This document shows, in pieces, positions 33,546 through 45,014 of a stretch of 64,000 bases of DNA (position 1 is its first letter; each line of letters starts with the position of its first letter). A program made the translations under genes and the position numbers. Below the pieces are notes generated by a model. It saw only the letters and a program-made list of their open reading frames with translations. It was not told where the DNA came from and did not search any database. The DNA is from Mercurialis annua (taxonomy: Eukaryota; Streptophyta; Magnoliopsida; Malpighiales; Euphorbiaceae): assembly GCF_937616625.2 (NCBI RefSeq), contig NC_065576.1, positions 10,666,501 through 10,730,500 on the forward strand, read 5' to 3'.

Positions 33546-34745
33546 GAGTGAGATTTAGATCTCGGAAGTAGCGACAGGTATTTTTAAGATTAAGTTTCGT
33601 TTTAAGTTTAAGGTTAGATAATTGGTAAATAGAAATAATAGCATGATAAAATGAGTAGAAACTAAGTAAAAAAAAAAAAAATGAAGCATGAATGAAAAGG
33701 TAAAATGGAATTAGTAAAATATATTCACTCAATAAATTAGTAATTGGAGTAATATAATATAAATAAAATATGGAGTATAATTCGGTTGTAGAGTGGAATG
33801 TGAATTTTACGGTAAATAAATAAAATAATGGAATAAGATAAAGAGAAAAGGGCAATAGAAATCATAAGAGAAATTTAGGATTAAGAAAATCTTAATTATT
33901 CTCGGAGTACAAATCCAAAAGTAACTTACGAAAATTTTTCTATGAAATTTTAAAGTTTGTATTTAAAAACGGTATAGCAAGCTCGGACCCAACATAAAGT
34001 ATTTGGCATGCATGTAAAATTTTGAAAATGCATAAAGACAATAATATTTACATTCATCATGAAAATAAATTTTAAAAGAGAAATGCAACTCTTTGATAGT
34101 GAGAGCCGTCATTATCCCGAGCTACGGTTATATTAGGAACTACGAATGAAAATTTTATGTTTTCAAGAAAATGTTGTGTCGGCCAAAATTTTTTTTTAAA
34201 AAAAAAATTTGGAAAATTTTAAAGTGAGTAAAAATGGGCAAGTACTCCCGAAAATAATGAAAATTTTGTATAGCTAAAATTTATTTTGGTTAAGTTTGTC
34301 AAACTCTAAAATCTTTAGAATAATGAGAATGGGTTATTCCTAAAGAAAAATATATATATGATTTGGAAAGTCTATAGAAAAATATTAAAATAAATGAGAA
34401 GTAATAGAAGATAAATTGTTATAGACATTATGTGGTTATCCTAAGTGAATATAGGATAATTGTGTAGTTAAGTGATAACTAGAAGTTAGTTAAACTTGAC
34501 TATAGAAATCCCATGAAAATATTAAGTTATGGAGTAGATGTTATTTTGGTGGTATGCTTAAGTTAAGACTAAGTATAGCCTTAGCAAGTGTGTTTTAGTA
34601 TGTGAGAATTTCCGTAATAGCAATGTTGTGATGTAAAAGGTAGAGTTACCTTTATGTCGGAAAAAGTTCCGAGTTACGGAAATGGAAATGAAAGGTATAA
34701 AGTTGAAAGAAAAAGGATTATGAAAATTCGAGGACGAATTTTTAT
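33546..34745 (+). other. Non-coding internal region of the young retrotransposon
   Basis: 1.2 kb between gag and the polypurine tract, AT-rich with stops in all frames. A full gypsy element would carry about 4 kb of pol here; none is left, not even as fragments I can recognise. Confidence 0.7.
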
Positions 34746-34754
34746 AAGGGGGAG
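34746..34754 (+). promoter_or_regulatory. Polypurine tract
   Basis: AAGGGGGAG, four bases before the 3' LTR. It follows the motif GAGGACGAATTT, common just before the tract in Tekay/Del-type gypsy elements. It primes plus-strand DNA synthesis. Confidence 0.85.
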
Positions 34755-34758
34755 TGAA

Positions 34759-37700
34759 TGTAATACCCCTAATTTTCAAAATATGGAATTTTTGAAATGC
34801 GGTGAATCGGAAATTAGCGGCGGTAGAGTACCGGCTTAGAAATTAATTTTCGGTGTTTAAATGCTTGTGATTGATTTATTTGCGATGTTTGATTAATTAT
34901 TTAAATGTTTACGTGTGCATGGCTACGTAAATTGAATTATTGTGCATGGGTGGCATTTTTGTAATTTTCGGCCATTAAATGATAAAACCGATTTAAATAA
35001 TTAAAACGTTAAAAAAAAAAAATTATAAATATAATTGCTCAAGATTTGATCATGTAAGAGATTAATTTAGTTCGGAAACGTTTTTCGAGAAAGATTTTTA
35101 CGGAACTTCGAAAACCGTAAAAATAAGTAAATAAGCTAAGATTAACTTGACTTGGGGAGAAAGCAAGTGTATGTGAGGTGACACATGTTGGACACTTGTC
35201 AACATGCATGTAGCCTAAGATACAACTAAGAGTGGAGCTAATGATTGAGATGAAAAAGGGTAAGTTAGACCCCACTATTTTTCAATAAAAAATGCTATAA
35301 GTGGAAATCTTTGTCTTTTCTCCATTTTCTTAGGAGCAAATAAGATTGTAGAGAAACCAAAAGTCACCCTCATTTTCCTTTGTCTTTGCCGAACCAAACC
35401 CTAGGAAAATAACAAACCCCATTAACTTTTTAACTCAAGCTTTTGAAAAGGTAAGATTAAAAGCTTTTAAATGGGTGTTATGTGATTATTTTTGTGGGTT
35501 CTTATTCTTCTTCTTCTTCTTCGGTTTCATGCTTGAATGGGAGGTTTTGATCAAAGTTTTTAAAATGTGATCTTACTTTTAAAATATGGGTTTTTAAGAG
35601 GATCAAATATTTGGGTGTTGTTCATTTTTGAAAATTTCGGTTTTAATAAAAATTTTGGTTCAAGGGTTTAAAACCTACATGCAATCATGGATTGTGGCTT
35701 TATTGAGTAAGATATAACATGGGTAAGAATTGGTTTTAAAAGATTCAAAATTTTTAAAGTAGTTATGTGTTAAATTTTATTTTTAACTTGAACAAGTATT
35801 TGAACTAAGCTTGAAAAGCTGGAAATTCATATTTTAGTGTTAAAGCTTGATTCTTGAGGAAACTTAAAGGTTTTTAAAAGAAAAATTTAAAGGGTTAAGT
35901 TTATGGTATAATAAACCGAATATTTTCATGATTTTTCATGAAGTAGGGTTCTAAAATTTTATGATTTAAAATGTTTTAAACTTCTTAAGAAACTTTGATG
36001 GTTTTAAAGTTCAAGTGTAAAAATTTAATAATTTTTCCTTGAAACCGAAAACAATGAGATTAAAAAGAGATATTTATGAGATAAATTGTTTTGGGTTAAA
36101 AAAAAAAATTGTTAAATGGGTAAATATGTGTGTTATGTGTTTAAAATTTTGAAATAAAGATTTGTGGGTAATTTTGTTTGTGATTGCCGAATGGTGTTAT
36201 GATTTTCCATTCCTTGATAATTTGTTGTGTTTATTTTAATGTTTGCATGATTATTTAGATTGTTTTAAAGATCAATTTAAATGTGATGCATGATAGAATT
36301 TTTGATAAAAAAATGTGTTAGTGGAATTTTTAATGTGACCGAATATAATTTTATTTTGGCATGAATAAATTATGAAAGTTATTTAATGGGTATGCCGAAA
36401 TGTATATATGTGTGATTTATGTGATTATTGTAAAATGATTTATAGGAATTTCCATGTTATATGTTGATAGTAGGAATTTATAAATTTTGTTTGTAAAATT
36501 TTTGGTTGGCCGAATATGTCTTTAGAATTGCATGCTTAATTTGTGGAAATTTGATTATGGGTATTTGTTGAAATTGTATGTATTGGATTTACATGTTAAG
36601 TTTGAATGATATTGGTATGGAGTATGCTAGATAGGTTGTAATTGCATGAAATGGTGTAAAATATGCCTAGGATGCAAATGTTTGAAAATATGTTTGAATG
36701 ATAAATAGTTGAGTTAATAAGCATGCCATGGAAATGTTTAAATGCTAGAGATTGTGTTATATGGTGATTTGGGTGTGTTGGCCGAATAGTTGGCTATTTG
36801 ATTTTATTGTTTAATCGTTTTTGATGTGGTTAGTATTGTAATATTTAATCTAGTGTGATTAAATATTTTAGTAGAGTTAAAAATTCATTCAATTTGAAAT
36901 TGATTGGCTAATTTTGGTATAGGTGGTTTAGAGAGTGGGGTGGTGGTCGGCGAACCACTACCGGCCGGTAAACGGAGCACGGTGTCTCTGTTTAACCGAG
37001 CCAAGATTTGGTCGGGTTGAAACCGAACCAAAATGGATCGGGGCCAAGAGGGGCTGAAACCGTAATTAGATCCCGGACTTAGAACTTTGGACTTTTATTT
37101 AGACTTGACTAAATAATTTGGACCCAAAGTTAAAAAGTTAAAAAAGGTAAGTAATTGATTAAAATTTGGTAAAAAGGACTAAAATGCAAGATTTGAAAGT
37201 ATAAGGACTAATATGTCCTAAATGGATTTTTGGTGGACTTCAAAGGTAAGTGGAACCTTGGATTTATTAAATTAAAAGTTTTCAAGTTTTAAAATTTTAA
37301 TTTGGGCTTGGACCCAAAAGATTTATATTTTTAATGGGTAAGAATTAATTAGTTAGATATAAACTAATTAATGTTTTATTTAATTAAAATTGGAAAATTT
37401 TAATTAAAAGATGTATATATGTATATTGTATTTTTATAAAAGAGGATTTTGGAATAAGGGTATTTTGGAATATGAAAATTAATAAAGACCGAATAGTATT
37501 TTCTAAAATATGGGAATTTTTCCGAAAGGGTAAAATGGTAAAATTTACCTAAGGTTTAGATGGACCAAATTATGAATTTAATTGGATTCCTAAGATTGAA
37601 CCCGATACGTAGTGTGTGTACGGGCCACGATGTCGATCGTGATGATTAGTGGGAAACGTTTTGATTTTCAAACGTTTAGAGAATTGACGAAAGGTCAATC

Positions 37701-39155
37701 TCGGAATGCGAGGCATTCACGAGGCAATAATTGCCGAGGAGCTAAATGTGGATTAGCGTGCGTAAATAATTGTGGAACGACAGTCTGTGAGTTTGCATTA
37801 TTACATGCATACATTAAAGTAATAAAATTACTATTATTACTTTAATGTGGAAAATTAATATCGTAAAGCATTTTAAATATATCGTATATTTATTTTGAGT
37901 AAATAAAATTATTATGGAATGAGTCTATGAAACGTGCCATCCTATTTGGGCTATAATAGGACTATGTGATCACTGGTTATTGCATGCATATTTATTTTTA
38001 TGTTAAGTGGAATGTACTGTGTGAATCTAGACGACGGTCTAGAAGTCTGAGACGACGGTCCAGACATAGCGGGAGAGCTTCTAAGACGACGGTCTAGAAC
38101 CCCGAACAAGTTAACGGTGACGGAACGTTAGAGTTCGGCCGATTAATTTAAGAACTAACGGCGTCATGGAACACTTAATGTTATCGGTCGTTGAGTTCAT
38201 AAGAAAAGTTGGAAACAGTCTAAACAAAAGTTTAGAACTGTAAAGGATAGTGGAAAATAAACTAGAGTCGAGTGAATTTACGGGTTCAGCCGACTAGTTT
38301 ATTAATCTAAGTCTGAAAGGAGACTTAGAAGAATATGGATTAGAAACAGCATTTCATTTCAAAAGCTTTAACGTTTCTATGATTGAACCGGTAGTAAATA
38401 TTTAAATATATTTATTTTATAACGAGTTAAAATATTTAATGTGTGTTTGTAAGATGTCAATTCACCAGTTAATCTGACCCCCGTTGTTGTACCAATTTTC
38501 AGGTACGTAGACTGTCATTTTTGGTGAGGCTTCATATTCTTGTTTCGTGAAGTCTCTATTCTGGGCGATGTGGTATTTTGTAAATACTTTCCTATCTTAG
38601 CGCTGCAGTAGTAATGTCTAGATAGACGGAACTCTTTAGCATGTTTTTTAGTTTGCGATGAACTGCCACGTTATAACTCTGTTTATTTTCATCGCTTATA
38701 ATTATGTTAATGTATGCATGCTTATTTTGGTATTTTGTGATGCCTCTCGAGTATTTGAGATACCGAGATAAATGTGGAAAACAGTAAATGAAACTGTTGG
38801 CATCGAGACAAAAATGTATATGTGGGCCCGACGTGGTATAAATGAGATTTGCATGTCTTACCCTAAAAACGTTTTGAAAAAGGGTTATAAAAGTTGACAT
38901 GTTGAGAAAAAGGAAAAGAGGTCCCGTGAAATGGTTGACCTAGTATTTACGTTTCGGAATTTAAAGTGTATGATTTTATTCCGCGAAAAATTTATAGTGA
39001 ATTTCGAAACAAATTTATATGTGAAAACTTTTTAAAGAAAAGTTAAATCGTTTTAATGAGAAAAATTTATTTTATTTTTAAGGCTTGCTACGGGTTTCGG
39101 AGCAACCACTCCCATTCCCTAGCGCCGGTCTCGATCCGGGAATCGGGTCGTGACA
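34759..39155 (+). repeat. 3' LTR of the young retrotransposon (4397 bp)
   Basis: Near-identical partner of 27776-32176, TG to CA bounded and followed by the CTAAC target duplication. LTRs of 4.4 kb are long for plant gypsy elements. Confidence 0.97.
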
Positions 39156-39189
39156 CTAACACTATGAACCTGAAAGGTGGAAAACATGA

Positions 39190-39212
39190 GGGAGGGAGGG
39201 AGGGGGGGGGGG
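39190..39212 (+). other. G-rich run, potential G-quadruplex
   Basis: Four or more G-tracts of at least three (GGGAGGGAGGGA followed by 11 G) lie 35 bases outside the young retrotransposon, within the older LTR relic. Confidence 0.7.
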
Positions 39213-39253
39213 CAGTCAACATCGAGTGAGTTCACAAGTTACTAATGGTATTA

Positions 39254-39538
39254 TACTCCCTCTGCCCCAAATTGATAGGCACTATTTTGAATTTTTTGTC
39301 CCAAATTATAGGCGGTAATTTATTGTTTTAATGCTTAAATGACATATATACCCTCATTAATTATAATATCTTACATTAAAAAGAGAGCAAAACCCACTAA
39401 GAAATAAAGTTAACACTGCATTAAATAAGGACAAGTGTGGTGTGTTTTTATAAAATTACTCACTTTGTATAGATTTACTAAATTTCTTAATACTTGCGTT
39501 TGTCCTAAACTGTCTATCAATTTGGGACGGAGGGAGCA
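39254..39538. mobile_element. Stowaway-type MITE
   Basis: Element 39256-39536 (281 bp) has the inverted termini CTCCCTCTGCCCCAAATTGA and TCAATTTGGGACGGAGGGAG, the usual Stowaway ends. It is bounded by TA on the left and CA on the right, a TA duplication with one mutation. It lies in the old LTR relic. Confidence 0.85.
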
Positions 39539-40619
39539 TAAAATAAGATCGCATATTCATAAAACAGATACAAACATAATCCAAATATTCCATCCGATCG
39601 AAACCCTAATCCCAAACTCATATCCCGGACTAATTTATAATATACCCATGTCTAACCATGTCAAACAACTTAGTCCTTATGGTACGGTCCCTAGCACATC
39701 CATCCGAGTTACCATCACCATGTGGCATAGTCGCGAGACTTTCACTGAGTTACTGATACCAATACTTAATTCAAAGTTGCGAGTCACGGGAATATCAACC
39801 GAGTTACTCACTAGATACAGGTCCCGAGATATTTTCACTGTTAGCTCGTATCTAACGTATATTGTTAGTCAAGACACACCCTTACAACTTACCCTGACTC
39901 CATTGATCATACAGTCCGATTAATATTTGATAGGTAGGTTGTTCTCTCGGATCACTATATTGATTTTCATACTATTAAGTCAAATATGATATAACAAATA
40001 TAATAGATAATCTTATACGATATGCGATGCATTTACTATGATATACTATCTTAAAGAACGTTTAAACAGTAATAATACATAAAAATAATTATAAACTCAC
40101 AATAACCGCTAATTTTTCAAAATAAATCATATTCGTCAACCCCGTCAAGCTCCTTCATTCTCCAAACCCGTAGTTCGATAATCTGTCAAATTAAACATAG
40201 GATTCTATCATTAAAATATATAACATCAAGAATCCTATTCTAGAGTTAACTCTAGACACAAGACATGAACGTTTAATATATAATCATAGCTCATGGTATT
40301 CTCATCGTATCATTTTTGATATAATTTTAATACGTTCTTTTATTTATTCTTATTGTTAATTAAAACATTATTTGCTTAACTCATTACAAACCCTTTTTAT
40401 AAGCTTAACTCTTTTTAATTTATCCTTTTCTAACCGTTGAAATCAATCCATTTTTAATAGCTTATATCTTACAAAATTCTTACATTCAAACCTTTATAAC
40501 TCTATCATGCCATGTTGATTAACTCAAGTGAAATATGTCACGCGTTTAGGTTCGATTTTGTTCGAAAACCAGCCCCTTTGGCTTGTTGGGGACTGCCTAT
40601 GCAATCCCCCTTGCTACAA

Positions 40620-40870
40620 ACCAGCTCTGCTCATCGAGTAGAGCTGGCATGCTCGTCGAGTAGTTTGCTCTACTCTACGAGCAAAGCTCACATCTGCTTA
40701 ATGAGCAGATGTGTTATGCTCGCCGATAAGAACACATTTGCTCCGCGAGCAGAACATATCTTCTTGTCGAGCAGATTAATTTGCTTACCGAGCACAATTC
40801 TGCTCGGGTGAGCAGAATCATTTCTGCTTATTGAGTAGAACGAGTTCTTCTCATCTGAACAGAACCAAGC
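40620..40870. repeat. Array of TGCTCG-cGAGCAGA words in the old LTR
   Basis: At least ten spaced copies of motifs such as GCTCGTCGAGTAG, CTGCTTAATGAGCAG and GCTCCGCGAGCAGA occur. Most are small palindromes with arms AG(C)AG or CTGCTC. They create the open frame seen across this block, which I do not regard as coding. Confidence 0.65.
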
Positions 40871-41860
40871 TCGTCAGATTCCAGTCCGACGTGCTCACAC
40901 ACCAAACACAACCATCTCGTATCCAAAACCTCAAAATGATTGATTAAATCCTTATGTTTTAAGCTTTAAACGTGTAAATCGATAAACCGTTTGTAAACCT
41001 TAATAAAACAGAATACATTCTTAACTGAAATCAAAACCGAGCGTATTACCTTGTTCGTATGTGAGTTAGCTAGTCAATCGAAGTAGAAATCGTAAAATCG
41101 GTCGTCGAATTGTGAAATTAAAATTACCGTCATAATCGTTGCTTCAAAGAAGAAATAGAGAGAAATATGAAGTTTATGGTTTATGTTTCTCAAATGTGTT
41201 TTGATCACTAAATTTCACTTTAACTCAAACAGCTAAAACACGTACGTTAAATCAATTCTTTATTTATCGCTCGAAATTAATTTTAAAACAGTTTCGTAAA
41301 TTTATAAAACTTCGACGATAATTTTTTAAAACATTCAATGAACTTTGACATACAAATTATTAACCCTGAACCTATATTTTATTTATATTAATTCCTACTG
41401 ATATTCGAGGTCCCGCTCAGACCTACTTGATAAAACAATTTGCGTCCAAATTCCATGAAATTTTGGCGATGGCTTAAAATTATTTTACGAAGTTTGACGT
41501 AAAAATTATTAGTTCGGGACTCATAAACTATTTTATTTTAATTTATGAGCTTTTCCTTAGTCTTGTTCGAACCCGCTTTAACGAATAATAATTTCCAAAC
41601 TTAAACTATTATTTCACGATAATTAAATAGACCCACTTAGGTCGTAATTCTTAATATTTTCATATATTTTAGACCTCTTCAACTTTAATTATCACAAACT
41701 AGGACATGTTGCATAACTTAATACTTAAAAAAGTACGGGTATTATAACACAACTATGTCTGTCTCTTCGAATTACATGGATCTTGTTTTGGATTTTTAAT
41801 AAATTTTTGAAATTCAGTTGCATTATAACTTAAAAACCCAATAATGGTAGTCTAGAAATA

Positions 41861-42420
41861 CTATGATTTTGCGTGAGGTTCAAGATGACTTAATTGAAAA
41901 GGCAGTTGTTCCTCAAACTGAATTTGCTCGCGCAGGGAGCAATACCAATCCTTAAACTTCAAGCTCTGCATCGCACAATACAGGAATTGCAGCTTCATTA
42001 TGGCATGGATTGGAGCAGTGGTCGTCCGGAACCATAGAGGATCGTTCATTAGCTCAGCTACAAATCGCTATTTGAATCTACTCTCTCCTACAATCATTGA
42101 GGCTATGGCGCTGAGAGATGCGATCAATATGGCAAGGCGGCTTCATCTACGTGAAGTCATCTTAAAAAGAGGTACCAAGGTTATTATTGACACAATGACA
42201 AAGAATTCTAAGATGGATTACAATTGTGATGTTATAGTTCAAGATTGTAAGGTGTTATCGGAAAATATTATGCCACACTCTTTTCATTTTGTTAAAAGAG
42301 CGAACAACTATGTGGCACATTCGTTGGCCAAAAAACCCTTAAAGATCATAGCATTTTTATTGATGGGGTTAGACTCGAGACTGTTGTAGTCGTTTTTTTC
42401 TACTATTAATGATACTACAT
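41861..42420 (+). pseudogene. LINE-type RNase H domain relic
   Basis: From 42000 an open frame encodes WIGAVVVRNHRGSFISSA, then IEAMALRDAINMARRLHLREVI, VQDCKVLSENI and FHFVKRANNYVAHSLAK. This is the order of motifs of the plant RNase H-like domain (RVT_3) found at the end of LINE polyproteins: GxGxVxRDxxGxF, AEALAxxxAL, FExDxxxxV, and HVxRxxNxxAHxLAK. The second Asp-containing motif is damaged (LKRGTKVIID) and the frame runs on only a few codons, so I call it a relic. A host gene with such a domain is less likely because no other domain is present. Confidence 0.75.
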
Positions 42421-42618
42421 CATTATGGCAAAAAAAAAGTTGAAGACTTCGTGCCCTACTTAATTGAGTGTAGAATTAAAATTTGGTACCTAACACACCT
42501 AATCTATTTAATTATTTCATCATTGTCCGAATCAACTTTAGCTTTCTCTCTATATCTTCCATAGCACCACAAGCGAAACCCACATGTCATCAGTTGTCTT
42601 CTCCGGCCAACTTTCATT

Positions 42619-44016
42619 ATGGTACAATCAGAATCTCACTTCCTTCTTGTAACCTTTCCTAGCCAAGGACATATCAACCCATCTCTCCAATTTGCTAAGC
42701 GTTTAATTCGCATCGGCGCTCGTGTCACTCTCCTTACTTGTGTCTCCGCTACCCGTCGCATGACCACCGCTTCTTTCCCGGAAAGTTTGACATTAGCTAC
42801 GTTTTCCGACGGGTATGATGACGGCATTAAGCTTGGAGACGACCTCACGATGCACTTGTCGGAGCTCAAGCGCCGTGGATCAGAGACAGTAAATGAACTG
42901 ATCATTTCTAGGGCTAAAGAAGGACAGCCGTTCACTTGCTTGGTACACACGTTATTACTTTCTTGGGCAGCTGAGGTGGCGCGTGCACATCACCTTCCGT
43001 GGAGACTTCTATGGATTCAACCTGCTACTGTTCTTGCAATCTTTTACTATTATTTCAATGGATTTGGAGATGAGTTTGGTAAGTGTAGTGATCCTGATTA
43101 TGAAGTTCAATTGCCAGGTGGCTTTATTCCATTGGTCAGCCGTGACATTCCCTCATTTTTACTTCCCTCTAATACTCAAACTGCATTTCTCTCGACATTT
43201 CAAGAACAGATTGAGTTTATAAGTAAAGAAAATAATATCAAAATACTAGTCAATACTTTTGATGCATTAGAATCTGAAGAATTAAAAGCTATAGACAAGT
43301 TCAATCTTGTCGGAATCGGGCCGTTACTTCCTTCTGCTTATCTCGACGGCAAAGATCCGTCCGACACTACATTCGGGGGCGATCTTTTCCGAAAATCCAA
43401 GGAGTACACGGAATGGCTCGACTCGAAATCGGAATCATCGGTCGTCTATATATCATTCGGAAGCTATTTCGTGTTATCCAAGAAACAAACCGAAGAGATC
43501 GGTACATCGTTACTGAGCAGTAACCGTGAGTTCTTCTGGGTGATAAGAGAAAACCCTAATGAGTTAATAAGTTGCAGAGAGGAGTTAGAAGAGAAAGGAA
43601 TTATGATAGTGCCGTGGTGTAATCAAGTGGAGGTTCTGTCCCACCCGTCGGTCGGGTGTTTCGTGACGCATTGCGGGTGGAATTCGACGATGGAAGGGTT
43701 AGTTTGCGGAGTTCCGATGGTGGCGTTTCCGCAATGGTCCGATCAGGGAACGAACACGAAGCTGATTGAAGATGTCTGGAAGAGTGGAGTGAGAGGGGCG
43801 CGTAATGAAGAAGGGATAGTTGAGAGTGGAGAGATAAAGAGATGTTTGGAGTTGGTAATGGGAGATGATGAGAAAGGTGAAGAAATAAGAAAAAATGCAG
43901 AGAAATGGAAATTGTTAGCAAGAGATGCAGTTAAGGAAGGGGGCTCTTCAGACATTAATCTTAAAGCTTTTGTGGATGAGGTTAATGGATTAATAGATGT
44001 TTGTAGTAATACCTAG
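42619..44016 (+). CDS. UDP-glucosyltransferase, UGT75-type (group L)
   Basis: An intronless gene of 465 residues, the normal size. It transfers glucose from UDP-glucose to a small acceptor such as a phenylpropanoid, flavonoid/anthocyanin or apocarotenoid acid, in the cytosol. The plant PSPG box (44 residues from W333, WCNQVEVLSHPSVGC to FPQWSDQ) is complete, with W at position 22 and the terminal Q expected for UDP-glucose. The catalytic His is H18 in PSQGHINPSLQFAKRL. The LLSWAAEVAR and LLWIQPATV segments are typical of UGT75 members (anthocyanin 5-O- and crocetin-type transferases). The acceptor cannot be read from sequence. The gene looks intact; a foldback MITE begins only 71 bases after the stop and probably lies in its 3' UTR. 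Confidence 0.93.
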   Translation: MVQSESHFLLVTFPSQGHINPSLQFAKRLIRIGARVTLLTCVSATRRMTTASFPESLTLATFSDGYDDGIKLGDDLTMHLSELKRRGSETVNELIISRAKEGQPFTCLVHTLLLSWAAEVARAHHLPWRLLWIQPATVLAIFYYYFNGFGDEFGKCSDPDYEVQLPGGFIPLVSRDIPSFLLPSNTQTAFLSTFQEQIEFISKENNIKILVNTFDALESEELKAIDKFNLVGIGPLLPSAYLDGKDPSDTTFGGDLFRKSKEYTEWLDSKSESSVVYISFGSYFVLSKKQTEEIGTSLLSSNREFFWVIRENPNELISCREELEEKGIMIVPWCNQVEVLSHPSVGCFVTHCGWNSTMEGLVCGVPMVAFPQWSDQGTNTKLIEDVWKSGVRGARNEEGIVESGEIKRCLELVMGDDEKGEEIRKNAEKWKLLARDAVKEGGSSDINLKAFVDEVNGLIDVCSNT

Positions 44017-44077
44017 GATTAAGGTTTATCGGCAGTATATTGGAGCTTGAATTGAATGCTAGTTCTATATTTTTTCA

Positions 44078-44529
44078 AGTTTAACCGGGTTATTGATTTT
44101 AGGAGTCATTGTACTTTTTCAAAGTTGCAAAATGGTCACCGAACAATTTTTTGTTCCAAAATGGTCACTGTACTTTGTGATTAATAACTTCCGGCGATCA
44201 CCAAATGAAATCCGGTGATTTTTGTCCTACGTGGCTTGCCGGAAGCTTACTCACACCTTCCTCTTTGTCATATCATTGTCGATATCACTTTTATTTTTCT
44301 ACATCATCATCTTCTTCCCTAATTTTTTATACATTTTCCGGAAAAAAAAAGGTGTGAGTTAGCTTCCGGCAAGCCACATAGGACAAAAGTCACCGGATTT
44401 CATTTAGTGATCGCCGGAAGTTACTAATAAAAAAGACAGTGACCATTTTGGAACAAAAAATTGTTCGGTGACAATTTTGCAACTTTGGGAAAGTACAGTG
44501 ACTCCCAGAATCAATAATCCAGTTTAACC
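44078..44529. mobile_element. Foldback MULE-type MITE, family 3, in the UGT 3' flank
   Basis: Element 44087-44520 (434 bp) has inverted arms of about 170 bp (GTCACCGAACAATTTTTTGT against ACAAAAAATTGTTCGGTGAC; CTTGCCGGAAGCTTACTCAC against GTGAGTTAGCTTCCGGCAAG). It has an exact 9-bp duplication AGTTTAACC at 44078-44086 and 44521-44529. It sits 71 bases after the UGT stop codon. Confidence 0.93.
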
Positions 44530-44711
44530 ATTACATATATTCGATCAATGTTTAATTTATCCCCCTTTTTTTTTGAAAAAGATGCAAAAATGATCCTCAT
44601 ATGTAACCTATGTCTTTTATTAGCACTTCATATATTTCGGATCTCAAATATAATCCTAACGTCGTAAAAAATATCAGAAAAACATTAGAATTGGACAGCG
44701 TTACTTTATGT

Positions 44712-44952
44712 TGCTAACAGGAGAGATTTTTAGGTAGATTTAGTCCACCACGTCATCTGTGGATTAGCCTATCATATAATGACACGTCATTAAAATGATG
44801 GTAATTTTGTAAATTCGTTTATTACTTATTTACACTTTTGAATAGTAATATTACAAGATTGCCATCATTTTAATGACGTGTCATTATGTGATAGGTTTAG
44901 TCCACGGATGACGTGGTGGACTCAGTCTACCTAAGAATTTCTCTGCTAACAG
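44712..44952. mobile_element. Foldback MULE-type MITE, family 1
   Basis: Element 44721-44943 (223 bp, the same length as 9484-9706) is flanked by TGCTAACAG at 44712-44720 and 44944-44952. The GCTAACAG core is exact, and the first base overlaps the inverted terminus. Its arms share GTCCACCACGTCATC and CATCATTTTAATGACG with the copy at 9484. Confidence 0.9.
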
Positions 44953-45014
44953 ACGTGGCGTACAATAAAAATTGCACGTAATAGATGGCTTGAATAAAAC
45001 GAATTCCGCCTAAT

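Larger units (their letters stand above)
27771..39160 (+). mobile_element. Young gag-only LTR retrotransposon (TR-GAG-like), 11.4 kb
   Basis: Complete element 27776-39155 flanked by the exact 5-bp duplication CTAAC (27771-27775 and 39156-39160). It consists of two LTRs of about 4.4 kb, a primer binding site, a 2.6-kb internal region with a single short gag gene, and a polypurine tract. There is no protease, reverse transcriptase, RNase H or integrase. It must therefore move with enzymes supplied in trans, as described for TR-GAG elements. LTR ends, primer site and gag style point to a Ty3/gypsy chromovirus-like (Tekay/Del) parent. By eye the LTRs differ by about six transitions and three small indels in 4.4 kb, so the insertion is very recent. 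Confidence 0.93.
27329..41751 (-). mobile_element. Old LTR (solo or relic), minus strand, split by the young element
   Basis: Two pieces, 27329-27775 and 39156-41751 (about 3 kb without inserts), read as one LTR on the minus strand. It starts near TGTTATAATACCCGTAC at about 41751-41735. Its other end, TACGGGTTTGGAGCTATCAC to GTCGGTCTCGACTCATGAA (27406-27345), is about 75% similar to the end of the young element's LTR (TACGGGTTTCGGAGCAACCAC to GCCGGTCTCGATCCGGGAA). It is therefore a diverged relative of the same gypsy-type family. No internal region or matching target duplication was found. A Stowaway-type MITE and the 11.4-kb element are inserted into it. Confidence 0.65.

Noticed and set aside
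28059..38900. Open frames of 77-102 residues present twice (28059-28295/35039-35275, 30632-30865/37612-37845, 31613-31921/38592-38900)
   Set aside because: They are the same LTR sequence in two copies, so their conservation only reflects the young insertion. Composition is not protein-like and no domain is recognisable.
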